Shown here one piece after another: positions 1 through 8,683 of a stretch of DNA of 64,000 nt. The notes beneath the pieces are model-generated. The model worked only from the letters and a program-made list of their open reading frames with translations, was not told where the DNA came from and ran no database searches. The first letter of the stretch is position 1. Every line of letters begins with the position of its first letter. Source of the stretch: Eukaryota sp. TZLM1-RC (taxonomy: Eukaryota; Metamonada: BaSk clade); contig JAUPSS010000011.1 of assembly GCA_040285825.1 (NCBI GenBank), positions 1,127,658 to 1,191,657 on the forward strand, given 5' to 3'. The position numbers were made by a program, and so were the translations under genes.

Positions 1-1228
1 GTAAAATCAATCGATTATTTTGGAGCTGCAAGGTAGCGTTGGTGACAACTAGAAAGTTGTTTAGATAGATTTGCCAACTTGTTTTTCTTCATGTGGATGA
101 TCCAAATTTGAAGAGAAATCTTGCTAGATTACACAATATTCAAAACACAGTTTGAAATACAGTGTGAGTCATTAAATGATGACTTGACAACAATAAAAGA
201 AATATCGTGTAATTGGTCAACACAGTGGTGATCACATGTCCTGGTTGAATCAAATTGTTTAGGCATATTGGAATTTCATTGTTTTCAATAGCCTTGTATG
301 AATTGTTGCTTTTCGTTTCACATAGTAATATAGAATAACTGATATCTTAATACCGTGTTAATAGGGCTTTCTGATGAAAAGTATATTGAGTATTTAATCA
401 ACAACAACTTTGTTTTTGCAAACTTTTTGATTGATCTTGAAGACAGTTGCCCAAGTTGCCTAATCTCCCAAATTCCCAACATTTATGGCCTTCTTCTGAA
501 TGATCACCAATGGACCACTGCAATGAGAATGAGATGTTTTCTATGGCCTTGTTCATTACCAAATGATTTAATTTGTCGCTGCAAGAGTGTTGTTACGTTT
601 TCCCATATTTTAAACTGTAAGTATTTTATAACTTATCGCTCAATTGTTAATGACTCAGTTCGTGATCAATTATATGCCATGTGCAAAAGTTTCAATATAG
701 AGGCATTTATTGAGCCACTAGTGCGTAAGCTGTCTTCAGATCAAACTGATGATCTCTTGGGTAAAAGGAGGGCAGATTAAGTAGCTCCAGGGATCGATGG
801 TGTTCTCAATGTTGTAGATGTTGTCTCAGTTCATGTTTGCAAAAATTCTGCTGCTCTTTTAGTGTTTTCCGCTGATTCGTCGCTGTCTAACGCCGAAGAA
901 AGAAGATAAAAAATATGAAGAACCTTTGGCACAATTAGGTAGAGTGGAATATGTGAAATATCAGTTTGTGCCGTTTGCAATTTCTCATTTTGGCAATATT
1001 GGACCTTCAGGGTTGCACTTTTTTGAAAATTTTAAAAAGGTGTTACTGAATAGGTCTGGTAAAACAATGAACTCCACTTTCTGGTTAAATAGAATTGTTT
1101 TTTGCTTTTTCAAGTCTATTCCAACAATGATTTCAAAGGCACTTTTAGCTATTGGTGTAGAATATGAACGTCATGCTGTGAGTAGGTTCAGTAATAGTGA
1201 CGCTTGTTTGGAGGATCTTGAATTCTAG
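1..1228 (+). pseudogene. RLE-type non-LTR retrotransposon, family I, 3' part (copy 1)
   Basis: C-terminal part of a reverse-transcriptase protein of the R2/NeSL-like group, which carries a restriction-like endonuclease (RLE). Bases 1-350 match the end of the RT domain of better copies (the 13-kb copy shows PGGLGVSIDYFGAA, the GGLG motif that follows the palm). Bases 358-780 encode a Cys/His knuckle (C-x-C at 574-582, then x7-H-x3-C) and the RLE start KRRAD, ending in TAA at 778; the copies at 13 and 17 kb have TTA (Leu) there, so this is a nonsense change. The frame resumes at 926-1228 with a K-rich KY region, FVPFAISHFGNIG and the terminal WLNRIVF block. Unlike all other copies, this one has five T at about 412-417, which keeps INNNFVFANFLIDLED in one frame. 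The catalytic palm motifs lie outside the window. 1229-1439 is non-coding linker, shared with the 14, 44 and 59 kb copies. Confidence 0.8.
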
Positions 1229-1439
1229 ATGGGTTTTTTTATCTCAATATATATTCCAGTTTTAAAAAATCAACAACAAATTATCAAAAGCATTCCTGGC
1301 AATTGTTTGGATCAATTCAGTATATCAATCTAAATGACTTCACATTCCAAATATTGAATGAATTGACTTTGTGTAGTTCGTGAAGAGGGTGATGGGTAAA
1401 TATCTTTATCATGTATGAAAAATTTACTGTTTGAGTGAC

Positions 1440-2400
1440 AACTTCGGTTTGATCAAATTCCTTTGAATGAATCACATCCTTTATTAATTTCTCTTGAAAA
1501 AATGGTGCAAGAACTACCTGTTGATTTTTGGAATAAGAGTTTTCCTTCAAGTTTGCCTGCTGTGCCTTCGAGATCTTTCACCAACCTTCATCTTGCTGTT
1601 GTGAAATTACAGAAGTCTGTTCTTATTGTTTTTGAAGACCTGGATTTTTCTAAACGACTTAGTGTGACTAAGATTAATAATCCCGTCTTTGCTGCCTTTG
1701 TATCAGACATTCAGAACTGTACTAGTTTAATATCTCAGCAACCAAGGCCATTTGGTCTTCACTTAACAAATGAAGCTTGGAAACAAAACATGCTGTTGAG
1801 ATTAGGGATGTATCCAAGTGGTCTTTTGGATAATTCTTATTGCATTTGTAACAAAAAACCTACTGCCAATTTCCGTCATATTGTGAGCTGTAGAAAATTT
1901 CTCCAATATAAGTCAGGTCAGTTCCTCATAATGCAGTTTCTGATGTGGCATATGAGATGTTTAAGTGTTACAATTTTAGTTGCAAAGTAAAACCGTTGTT
2001 GAAGCATTATAGCGATAATTATCTATTTAATTCATGTCGAGGTGATTTAATCGCTCCTTTTCTGGAGTCCTCCCAAGTTGTTGTTGATTTCACTACAGTT
2101 GAAACCTTCGCTTTTATTTATCGTGATGATGTTTTACCTAGTGCTAATGGTCATTTAAACAAGGCTGAAGATCGTAAAAAGGATAAATATACTGAGACAT
2201 TAAATGAGTTAAATAAGAATCATTACTCAAAGTTTTCGTTTGTTCCATTTGCCTTTTCTATTTTTGTCAACATTGGACAGTTCGCCTTGCATCTTATCAA
2301 TGATTTTGGTAATTTGTGTCGTTCAAGTGGTAACAATTTTCGCTGTATACAGAAGCGCTCCCAAATAATTTTGTTTCTTATGTGCTTCAGTTTGATTTGA
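1440..2400 (+). pseudogene. Family II RLE retrotransposon tail, deletion derivative
   Basis: Matches the post-RT region of the family II element that is more complete at 20.3-22.3 kb. 1463-1915 covers the linker up to the knuckle (C-I-C, x9, H-x3-C). A small insertion near 1915 shifts frame, and 1945-2330 continues with the RLE core: RGDLIAPF, then VVVDFTT, then a K-rich KY region and FVPFAFSIF. Near 2337 about 30 bases are missing between two TTTT tracts compared with full tails, removing the block before the terminal NRIIF, so the protein end is lost. The same derivative sits at 25.8-26.3, 44.8-45.3 and 60.1-60.5 kb. The tail ends in TGA at 2398 inside TTTGATTTGATTCTGGG, which is also the left flank of the family III insertion. 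Not functional. Confidence 0.78.
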
Positions 2401-2436
2401 TTCTGGGTAGAAAATCAATATTGTTGTTAAAAATAC

Positions 2437-3235
2437 CCGAATGTCCCTCTGTTTATGGACTTTTGTTAAAAGACAATGAATGGCTTCTAAACATGCGTTT
2501 TCGTTGTTTTCTGTGGCCAAACAATTTGCCCAATCATTTAACTTGTAAATGTGGTAAACCTCTTTTGTTTACTCATCTTTTGAACTGTAAACATTTCATT
2601 ACGTTTAGAAGCAAAGTGCATAATAACGTCAGGGACCAAATTTATGTAATGTGCAAATCATATCGAGTAGATTCCTTTTTAGAACCGCTGTTATGAAAAT
2701 TAATTCTTGATGATCCCAATATTGATAGTACACGTTACAACAGAGCTTCTATGGGTCTGACTAGAGGTGATCTAGTTGTTCCTGGTTTAAATGGTAGTTT
2801 TACTATTTTGGACGCCATGTCTATTGACCCTTGTAATTCCTCTAACGTACATTTCATTAACTCGGATGTAAATAATCCTCTTCTTGCAGGCGAAAAATAT
2901 AAAATTGCTAAATATGCGAAACCCATTTCCTCGGTTAATGAAAATTCTCATGCCCAATATAATTTATGTCCATTTGTTTTTTCTTTGCTTGGATCTCTAG
3001 GTAAGGCAAGAACTGGAAGAATTTTCAATCGTGTTTACTGGCAAAACAGGATTGTATTTTCTATTTTTAAGGGAATGGTAACACTAATTTCTGATTCACT
3101 ATCTTCTTTTGGGAAATTTTCTGAATCTTTAGCGATTAATTGTTTTGATGTAGGGGAGGCAGGTTTTGAGGATGTGGAGTTTTAATTGTGTATTTCATAT
3201 TTGTTGTTGAATAAAAATAAAATAATTGAAAAAAA
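2437..3235 (+). pseudogene. Family III RLE retrotransposon 3' end, 5'-truncated (copy 1)
   Basis: Begins abruptly at the codons for PECPSVYGLLL, equivalent to NIYGLLL of family I, so RT motifs are absent. Knuckle CKCGKPLLFTHLLNC, RLE region TRGDLVVP followed by ILDAMSID, then VNENSHAQYN and the terminal YWQNRIVF block. A TCA to TGA change stops the frame at 2694-2696 (the 26-kb and 45-kb copies have TCA). 2751-3185 is open again to the natural TAA. A 42-bp in-frame deletion (just after SLGKA, about 3007) removes 14 residues still present in the 26-kb copy. The 3' UTR has AATAAAAATAAAATAATT and ends in an A run at 3226-3237, as expected for a retroposed 3' end. Clearly related to family I by the shared FRCFLWP / MRCFLWP and NCKHFIT / NCKYFIT strings. 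Confidence 0.8.
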
Positions 3236-3237
3236 AA

Positions 3238-3406
3238 ATTTTCACAAAAGGAAATTTTTGCGAATAACACGCAAAATCAAGATCCACAAAAACCTAAAAT
3301 GCCCAATCTTCAGAATCACCCTCATTGATCAAGCACCATGCAGTCAGACCCGGAAAGTGGAAACGGAAATGCTGGCTCCCACTTTCGGGTCCCCTGTTGC
3401 CCCTTT
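3238..3406 (+). repeat. T-segment with hairpin (copy a)
   Basis: About 170 bp that recurs at least eleven times in the window (also at 3.9, 27.2, 28.4, 29.6, 30.8, 46.1, 46.8, 60.6, 61.8 and 63.0 kb). It starts CACAAAAGGAAATTTTTGCG and contains ATGCAGTCAGACCCGG and an inverted repeat (here AAAGTGG with CCACTTT). It always lies just 3' of a family II or III tail. In this copy it is joined to a GC-richer fragment of the saposin-gene upstream region. Function unknown; see the findings on the hairpin and on the filled and empty sites. Confidence 0.7.
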
Positions 3407-3560
3407 AAGCAAAGACTTCATACACCTGGACCCGATTATTACAATCCAGGACTTCCCTCCAAGCAAACCTTCGGCCAATCACGCCTTTCCACAGCTCCTC
3501 CCCGAACAACCTTCTATTCCCACGCCTCCACCGCCCCAGCAGTAGGCTCATATAACACGT
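3407..3560 (+). repeat. Detached copy of the saposin-minigene upstream region
   Basis: From GCAAAGACTTCATACAC to the CATATAA near 3549 this matches 8355-8510 and 35368-35523, the region just before the saposin-like ATG. The match ends near the TATA-like motif and no saposin codons follow. The same truncated piece occurs at 46276-46427. One frame stays open across all copies (DFIH...QDFPPSK...PTPPPPQ), with replacement differences, so an expressed leader or exon cannot be excluded. The piece is visibly richer in C than its surroundings. 3561-3785 shows no gene; it is shared with 46428-46630. Confidence 0.6.
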
Positions 3561-3785
3561 AACCCACTCAATAGAAATTCGTATGGATGAAAATCCCCAC
3601 TCTCCACACCCCTGCCCCTGGTTCATATGACATGTCACTTGCCACATCCAAACCTTGCTCCTCTCTTTGCTCCAGATTTGTTAGATTTCAACAATTCAAA
3701 GTTTGAAACCAGAAGTTTGAAAATAAATGAAGATAACTGACAGATGTCGAGGGAGTAGTAAGCAAACTTGAAAGAAAACGCTTTT

Positions 3786-3910
3786 GGGAAATTTTCTGAA
3801 TCCTTAGCGATTAATTGTTTTGATGTAGGGGAGGCAGGTTTTGAGGATGTGGAGTTTTAATTGTGTATTTCATATTTGTTGTTGAATAAAAATAAAATAA
3901 TTGAAAAAAA
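3786..3910 (+). repeat. Duplicated family III 3' terminus
   Basis: Repeats the last about 120 bases of family III (TTTTGGGAAATTTTCTGAAT through the TAA and the A-rich 3' UTR) a second time, 600 bp downstream of copy 1. Either a very short 5'-truncated insertion or a local duplication. It is followed by T-segment copy b. Same arrangement at 46631-46760. Confidence 0.7.
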
Positions 3911-4260
3911 ATTTCTCACAAAAGGAAATTTTTGCGAATAACACGCAAAATCAAGATCCAGAAAAACCTAAAATGCCCAATCTTCAGAATCACCCTCATT
4001 GATCAAGCACCATGCAGTCAGACCCGGAAAGTGGGAAAGGAAATGCTGGCTCCCACTTTGGGGTCCCCTTTTGCCAGAAGTGCAGCAGATGGGATTCGAC
4101 CCTGTTGCCAAAGCAGAGAACGAAGAGCAAACCCACTGGACTACGATGTTGGCAGTTATGAATGTTGTTTTTTCTAGTTTGTATTGGGTTTTGATTTGTG
4201 TTGGTGTTGGACGATTTTTGTAATTGGTTTTGTGTTGATAATAAAAGTGATTGAAATGTG
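3911..4260 (+). repeat. T-segment with long hairpin (copy b) and Pol III-like boxes
   Basis: Longest form of the T-segment. Hairpin: AAAGTGGGA (4028-4036) pairs with TCCCACTTT (4051-4059) around a 14-nt loop, and GACC (4021-4024) with GGTC (4062-4065) beyond a small internal loop. On the minus strand, TAGTCCAGTGG (4143-4133) fits a Pol III A box and GGGTCGAATCC (4102-4092) fits a B box with one mismatch, 30 bases apart, as in tRNA genes; no cloverleaf could be folded. A plus-strand frame from 4012 reads FCQKCSRWD with a CxxC pair, but coding status is doubtful. The segment ends at the 3' end of RCC1-LRR gene A; the same fragment lies beside genes B and C. Confidence 0.5.
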
Positions 4261-4264
4261 TTTA

Positions 4265-7200
4265 TTAAAGAATAATTTGGAGAGAAGGACGATTAGATTC
4301 TATTTGTTGAAGTTTGGATTTGGTTGAATTGCTAATGTTGGTGCGCCTAAGATTCAATTCAGTCAGAGTGGAATTGCTCTCCAGAGCACGGGCGAGAGCA
4401 CTAGCGCCTTCATCAGTAATGTAGTTGTCCCCAAGATCCAATGTAGTCAGAGAGGAATTGCTCTCCAGAGCACGGGCGAGAGCAATAGCGCCTTCATGGC
4501 CAATGCGGTTGTTCTGAAGATCCAATGTAGTCAGAGAGGAATTGCTCTCCAGAGCACGGGCGAGAGCAATAGCGTCTTCATCGGTAATGTTGTTGTACTT
4601 AAGATCCAATGTAGTCAGAGTGCAATTGCTCTCCAGAGCACGGGCGAGAGCACTAGCGCCTTCAGCGGTAATGTTGTTGTACTTAAGATCCAATGTAGTC
4701 AGAGAGGAATTGCTCTCCAGAGCACGGGCGAGAGCACTAGCGCCTTCATCGGTAATGTCGTTGTACTCAAGATACAATGTAGTCAGAGTGGAATTGCTCT
4801 CCAGAGCACGGGCGAGAGCACTAGCGCCTTCATCGGCAATTTTGTTGTCTTCAAGATGCAATGTAGTCAGAGTGCAATTGCTCTCCAGAGCACGGGCGAG
4901 AGCACTAGCGCCTTCATCGGCAATTTTGTTGTTTTCAAGATGCAATGTAGTCAGAGTGCAATTGCTCTCCAGAGCACGGGCGAGAGCACCAGCACCTTCA
5001 TCGGTGATTTGGTTGTTGTGAAGATCCAATGTAGTCAGAGAGGAATTGCTCTCCAGAGCACGGGCAAGAGCAAAATGGCGATAATAATAGGGATATTTAA
5101 AACACCAAGGAAAACAAGATAATTCAACTAAATATTCATTTTTGATTAATTTAGTTGCTTTAATAAGACCTTGATTATAAAGTTTTGTTGGAGATAGGGA
5201 TGATATCGACAGATCGTCCTCATGTCCCAGCAATTGAATAAACTCCAAAGAGGGAAAACTTTGTTCAGTGATATTGGTATCAATTGCTTCATGAATTATC
5301 AATTCCTTAATGCTTGGTAATTCAATTTCAATATTGACAGAATTTCTCAACCAAACTTCCAATATAGTAATGGAAAGAGGCAAAGGAATTTGTGCTTCTA
5401 ATATTCTTTCTGAAGAAGAACCATCAAATAAGACCAGCTCTTTCAATATTGTAAGATAGCTTAAATCAGTAAACTTAAAGTTACCTTTAAGCACCAACTT
5501 CACTAGTGAAGGGGGTAATTGTTCTATAATGAATGAACAATTAAGCTCCAGAAACTTGAGATTTGATAAATGTGTCAAGTTTAAGGATAGCCTTCTATTA
5601 TGTCTTGACTTTGCACCAAGCTTAACAACCTCAACAACTGGGAAAAATGACAAGAACTGTGGATCAAATACATCTGTATCATAGTAAAAATCAAGATGTT
5701 TAATTCGACTATTAATAACACTGGGACCATTGAAAGCAAATGATAATTGCAATTGTAAATCCCAAACATAATCATTGAGATTTAAATGTTGTGGATTTTT
5801 CAAAAATTCAAAACAATTGATCACTTCTTTAGAAAATTTAGCGACCTTCTTACTCACTGAACATTTGGTATAGAATCTGGCTTTTGTATATGGATGGTTA
5901 CCAAACAATTTTTTCAAATATTGTAAATATTCAAAGTAAATTAATCTGATTAGACCACTAAACATGCTATCCATGGTTTGTATTGGATCAAGAAAAGTTC
6001 CAAGTATTTCTGAACCAAATGATAATTTGGCAGGTTGAAATCGATCAATCAAATCACCTGTACCTAATTGACCTTTATCGTTTTTTCCCCAGGCCCAAAC
6101 AGTGTTTTTGTTGTAGGCAAAAAGGAAGTCTCCTCCTAAGGAAACACCTTCTATATTGGTGAAAGCTTCTATGCATCTTGGTTGCTCACTATATTCATAA
6201 AGACGACTGAATCTACTCAACCTACCCCAAACAAAAACTTTACCATCAATATCAGTGGCAGCATAAATATCATTGTAACCAATAATAGAGACAATATTAC
6301 TCAACCCTAAAACTTTTGTGGGTTTGTTATCGAAAGAATCATCATCTTCCTTGTCAAACCTCCAAACATCACCATTGAAGTCAATGACAAACAAAGAAGT
6401 GTAATCAAACAAAAAAGAACTCCATGATGGTTTGGTTGGCAAAATGTACTTGTCAACTGGAATCTTAACAAATGAACCATACTGAGTACTATCAGAATCA
6501 TCATTTGTAAGAAGGAAGAAGTTGACATCTGAGTCAATTGCAACGATTGAGTTCCCAGCAGCAGAAATAAAAACAATGGTAGACCTGTTGAGTCCTTGTA
6601 TTGGCTTAAAAGTACCATTACCTAACTGAATAACTTTTCCTTCTGCAGTCAATCCAAATGATTCTGAAGAATTACTGCTACTGCAAATTTCCTTGAAAAA
6701 ATAAGGGCTGTTGATAAGAGTAATTTTTGGTGGCATATTTACTGCATGATCATTACCCCGATTACCCCAACCATACAACAAGCCATCAGAAGAAAGGGCA
6801 CAGCAATGGTCCCGGTCAGCTGAAATGTAAATTATGTTGTTGATTGGAAGTTTAACTGGTGATTTGAATATTGCTGGTCTATTAAGAGGAACATGACCAT
6901 AACCAAACCTCCCCCAAGCATAAACTTCACCAGAATAGGTGAGAAGCAGTGAGCAAAAATAACAACATGAAATGGACTTAACCCCACCCATTCGTTCCGA
7001 TCGATCGGGGAAGTGTGCTGGTTGTTGGTCACATGGAGAGGGGTGATCTAAAAGAGGATCTGACGGGGCATGCTGTAGAGGACATCCATTATGTGCATTT
7101 GAGTCGGGTGTTCGGTCGGGTTGTGGATCGGAAGAATGGGGAGGAGAGGTGGATTGCGGAGAACTACATGGTAAGTCTGAAAATAGACAGTGATGAACTG

Positions 7201-7450
7201 AGCAATGAGAGGGAGATCGTAATTCTTCATCAATATTGGAGGAGAGTTCCGTGGTAGTTAAGATGGAGTCATGGGAAACATCGAAAGCAGGCTGCGAGAA
7301 GCTATTTTGGCTTCCCACTGGTTGAAATGCAACCGGGGCTTCAAGCTCGTGATTGAGAGGAGGGTTTGGGCAACCTCGATCATTGCTCTCCTTTCCAAAA
7401 CACGAAATGCTAGCGCTATCACCAGGCAAACTATCTTGGTTTTGACGCAT
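4265..7450 (-). CDS. RCC1-propeller / LRR protein A (1061 aa)
   Basis: Intact intronless gene starting ATG (MRQNQDSLPG) and ending TAA. Residues 1-153: Ser/Pro/His/Asp-rich, probably disordered. Residues about 155-490: seven degenerate RCC1-type blades, each with an IS-A/C...ALSSDG-x-hydrophobic-Y-x-WG pattern; the last (VWAWGKNDKGQLGTGD) is closest to consensus. Residues about 490-790: a linker with FEYLQYLKKLFGNH and irregular LRR-like strands (NLKFLELNC). Residues 794-1045: nine 28-residue RI-type LRRs of the form ALARALESNxxLTxLxLxxNxI, then a 16-residue cap. RCC1 propellers and RI-type LRRs are protein-interaction folds; a scaffold, ubiquitin-adaptor or recognition role is plausible but not shown. 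No signal peptide or membrane segment. Upstream of the ATG lies the inverted family III remnant; downstream is a T-segment. 91 percent of the protein aligns without gaps to gene B by eye. Confidence 0.9.
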   Translation of the reverse strand: MRQNQDSLPGDSASISCFGKESNDRGCPNPPLNHELEAPVAFQPVGSQNSFSQPAFDVSHDSILTTTELSSNIDEELRSPSHCSVHHCLFSDLPCSSPQSTSPPHSSDPQPDRTPDSNAHNGCPLQHAPSDPLLDHPSPCDQQPAHFPDRSERMGGVKSISCCYFCSLLLTYSGEVYAWGRFGYGHVPLNRPAIFKSPVKLPINNIIYISADRDHCCALSSDGLLYGWGNRGNDHAVNMPPKITLINSPYFFKEICSSSNSSESFGLTAEGKVIQLGNGTFKPIQGLNRSTIVFISAAGNSIVAIDSDVNFFLLTNDDSDSTQYGSFVKIPVDKYILPTKPSWSSFLFDYTSLFVIDFNGDVWRFDKEDDDSFDNKPTKVLGLSNIVSIIGYNDIYAATDIDGKVFVWGRLSRFSRLYEYSEQPRCIEAFTNIEGVSLGGDFLFAYNKNTVWAWGKNDKGQLGTGDLIDRFQPAKLSFGSEILGTFLDPIQTMDSMFSGLIRLIYFEYLQYLKKLFGNHPYTKARFYTKCSVSKKVAKFSKEVINCFEFLKNPQHLNLNDYVWDLQLQLSFAFNGPSVINSRIKHLDFYYDTDVFDPQFLSFFPVVEVVKLGAKSRHNRRLSLNLTHLSNLKFLELNCSFIIEQLPPSLVKLVLKGNFKFTDLSYLTILKELVLFDGSSSERILEAQIPLPLSITILEVWLRNSVNIEIELPSIKELIIHEAIDTNITEQSFPSLEFIQLLGHEDDLSISSLSPTKLYNQGLIKATKLIKNEYLVELSCFPWCFKYPYYYRHFALARALESNSSLTTLDLHNNQITDEGAGALARALESNCTLTTLHLENNKIADEGASALARALESNCTLTTLHLEDNKIADEGASALARALESNSTLTTLYLEYNDITDEGASALARALESNSSLTTLDLKYNNITAEGASALARALESNCTLTTLDLKYNNITDEDAIALARALESNSSLTTLDLQNNRIGHEGAIALARALESNSSLTTLDLGDNYITDEGASALARALESNSTLTELNLRRTNISNSTKSKLQQIESNRPSLQIIL
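4316..5071 (-). repeat. 84-bp LRR tandem array of gene A (9 units)
   Basis: Nine head-to-tail 84-bp units, each encoding 28 residues. The DNA for ALARALESN (plus strand: CAATTGCTCTCCAGAGCACG or GAATTGCTCTCC...) is almost invariant. Differences cluster at the codons of LxLxxNxI, the exposed beta face. The first unit begins inside YRHFALARALES and the last ends NISNSTKS, a distinct cap. Such arrays change length by unequal crossing-over. Confidence 0.92.
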
Positions 7451-7775
7451 TATAGAGAGGTTGAGACGAAGAGAAATTTATTGAAAAGTGAAATTTGTCC
7501 AGACACTGGGTGTTTGCTGAAAGTTTTCTGAGATTATTTCTTCTAAGGGTCCACTTCACAAAAGAACATAATTGCCACTTTGGCCGCAAAACCATCGGAT
7601 CCAAGATTCATCCGATTCTGAGTCAGATTCATCAGACCACCAGCGATGGGTCGGTGATTCGCCGCGAATAAAGTGGCGGGTGCAGACGTATTGTGTGTGT
7701 TAAGGAGTTCAGGTGTGGATGGCTTAAAAACTTTGTGAAGGATCAATTTTTTTATTTATTGTTTCTCAGTATCTT

Positions 7776-8115
7776 TTAATCAATAACAAATATGAAAACA
7801 TCCACATCCTCAAAACCTGCTTCCCCTGCATCAAAATTTTCAACTGCCAAAGATTCGGGAAACTTCCCAAAAGAAGATTCTGGATCAGAAGTTAGTTTCA
7901 ACATTCCCTTAAAAATAGAAAATACAATCCTGTTTTGCCAGTCAACACGATTGAAAATTCTTCCAGTTATTTCCTTTACAACTACAACAAAATCCTCAAG
8001 AAAGATCATAGCAGAATTACCTGAAGATACAAGCAAAGAAAAAACAATGGGATATAAATTATATTGGGCATGAGAATTTTCATTAATCGAGGAAATGGGT
8101 TTCGTCAATGCATTT
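7776..8115 (-). pseudogene. Inverted family III retrotransposon tail upstream of gene A
   Basis: On the minus strand, KPISSINENSHAQYNLY, then FLEDFVVVVKE, GRIFNRVDWQNRIVFSIFKGM and GEAGFEDV match the C-terminus of family III. It keeps the 14 residues (AMIFLEDFVVVVKE region) lost from III copies 1 and 3. Substitutions relative to the 26-kb copy are frequent, so this is an older insertion. A few extra bases near 8095 break the frame against KYKIAKYAK. Its 3' end points at the 5' end of gene A and lies about 325 bp upstream of that ATG, so it may supply part of the promoter region. 7451-7775 shows no convincing gene. Same arrangement at 34789-35128. Confidence 0.75.
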
Positions 8116-8504
8116 AGCAATTTTATAATTTGAACAATGTGGACATGTGAGTATTGTGAGATAACGACCAAAATGGCCAATGAACATTCCTTCATACCTA
8201 ATTTCAATTTCCCATTGATCAACATCACTCCATGCCATTTCACACAATATATTTCACATATTTGTTACGATCTATATGTGCCCCATCTAGACCACCATTT
8301 ATTACTCAATTTTGGGCATATCGTGCTACATAAGAATCCCCATAATGAAAATGGCACTTCAAGCAAAGACTTCATACACCCGGACCCGTTTAGTACAATC
8401 CAGGACTTCCCTCCAAGCAAATCTTTGGCCAATCACGCCTTTCCACAGCTCCTCCCCGAACAACTTTCTCTTCCGACGCCTCCACCGCCCCAGTAGTAGG
8501 ATCA

Positions 8505-8510
8505 TATAAA
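8505..8510 (+). promoter_or_regulatory. TATA-like box of saposin-like minigene A
   Basis: TATAAA lies 18 bases before the ATG at 8528, after a C-rich stretch. Short leaders are common in several protists. The 35-kb copy keeps it (35518-35523). Assigned by position and motif only. Confidence 0.35.
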
Positions 8511-8527
8511 CTACCACTGAGAATTAG

Positions 8528-8683
8528 ATGGAAACTCTCCCCGATAACGACTTTGGTTGTTCCACATGTGCTTTCATCATTGGTGCCTTGGAAGCCAAAC
8601 TTGACGATGATGCCACCCGTGAAGAAATTCGTGAAGCTCTCATGCATGTCTGTAAGAATGAACAACTTTCTGACGCATTATAA
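8528..8683 (+). CDS. Saposin B-like minigene or exon, copy A (51 aa)
   Basis: ATG to TAA encodes METLPDNDFGCSTCAFIIGA..., with Cys at residues 11, 14 and 42. The spacing C-x2-C-x27-C, the hydrophobic pattern FIIGALEAKL, a Thr before the second helix (DATREEIREAL) and C-K-N-E-Q-L after it match the first half of a saposin B domain. Saposin-like proteins bind or permeabilise membranes, and protists use them as lysosomal or amoebapore-type effectors. The second half, with the other three Cys, is missing; no signal peptide is visible. It is therefore a truncated gene or one exon of a spliced gene. The minus strand is also open here, but the saposin pattern makes plus the likely strand. The copy at 35541 has one codon changed (GCT to GTT, Ala to Val near residue 15), so the reading is maintained. 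Confidence 0.55.
   Translation: METLPDNDFGCSTCAFIIGALEAKLDDDATREEIREALMHVCKNEQLSDAL

Noticed and set aside
4061-4155. True tRNA gene on the minus strand
   Set aside because: A and B boxes fit, but acceptor, D and T stems do not pair acceptably; kept only as a Pol III-like signal.
4496-5122. Long plus-strand frames opposite the LRR arrays (also 31234-32088, 47164-48606)
   Set aside because: They are antisense shadows of the 84-bp repeats, which are open in several frames because 84 is divisible by three. Products such as SRARARALAPSS repeat with no sign of selection, while the minus-strand LRR pattern is canonical.
8390-8665. Minus-strand 91-codon frame opposite the saposin-like minigene (also at 35403)
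   Set aside because: The plus strand shows the saposin Cys spacing and helix pattern; the minus frame shows no family pattern.
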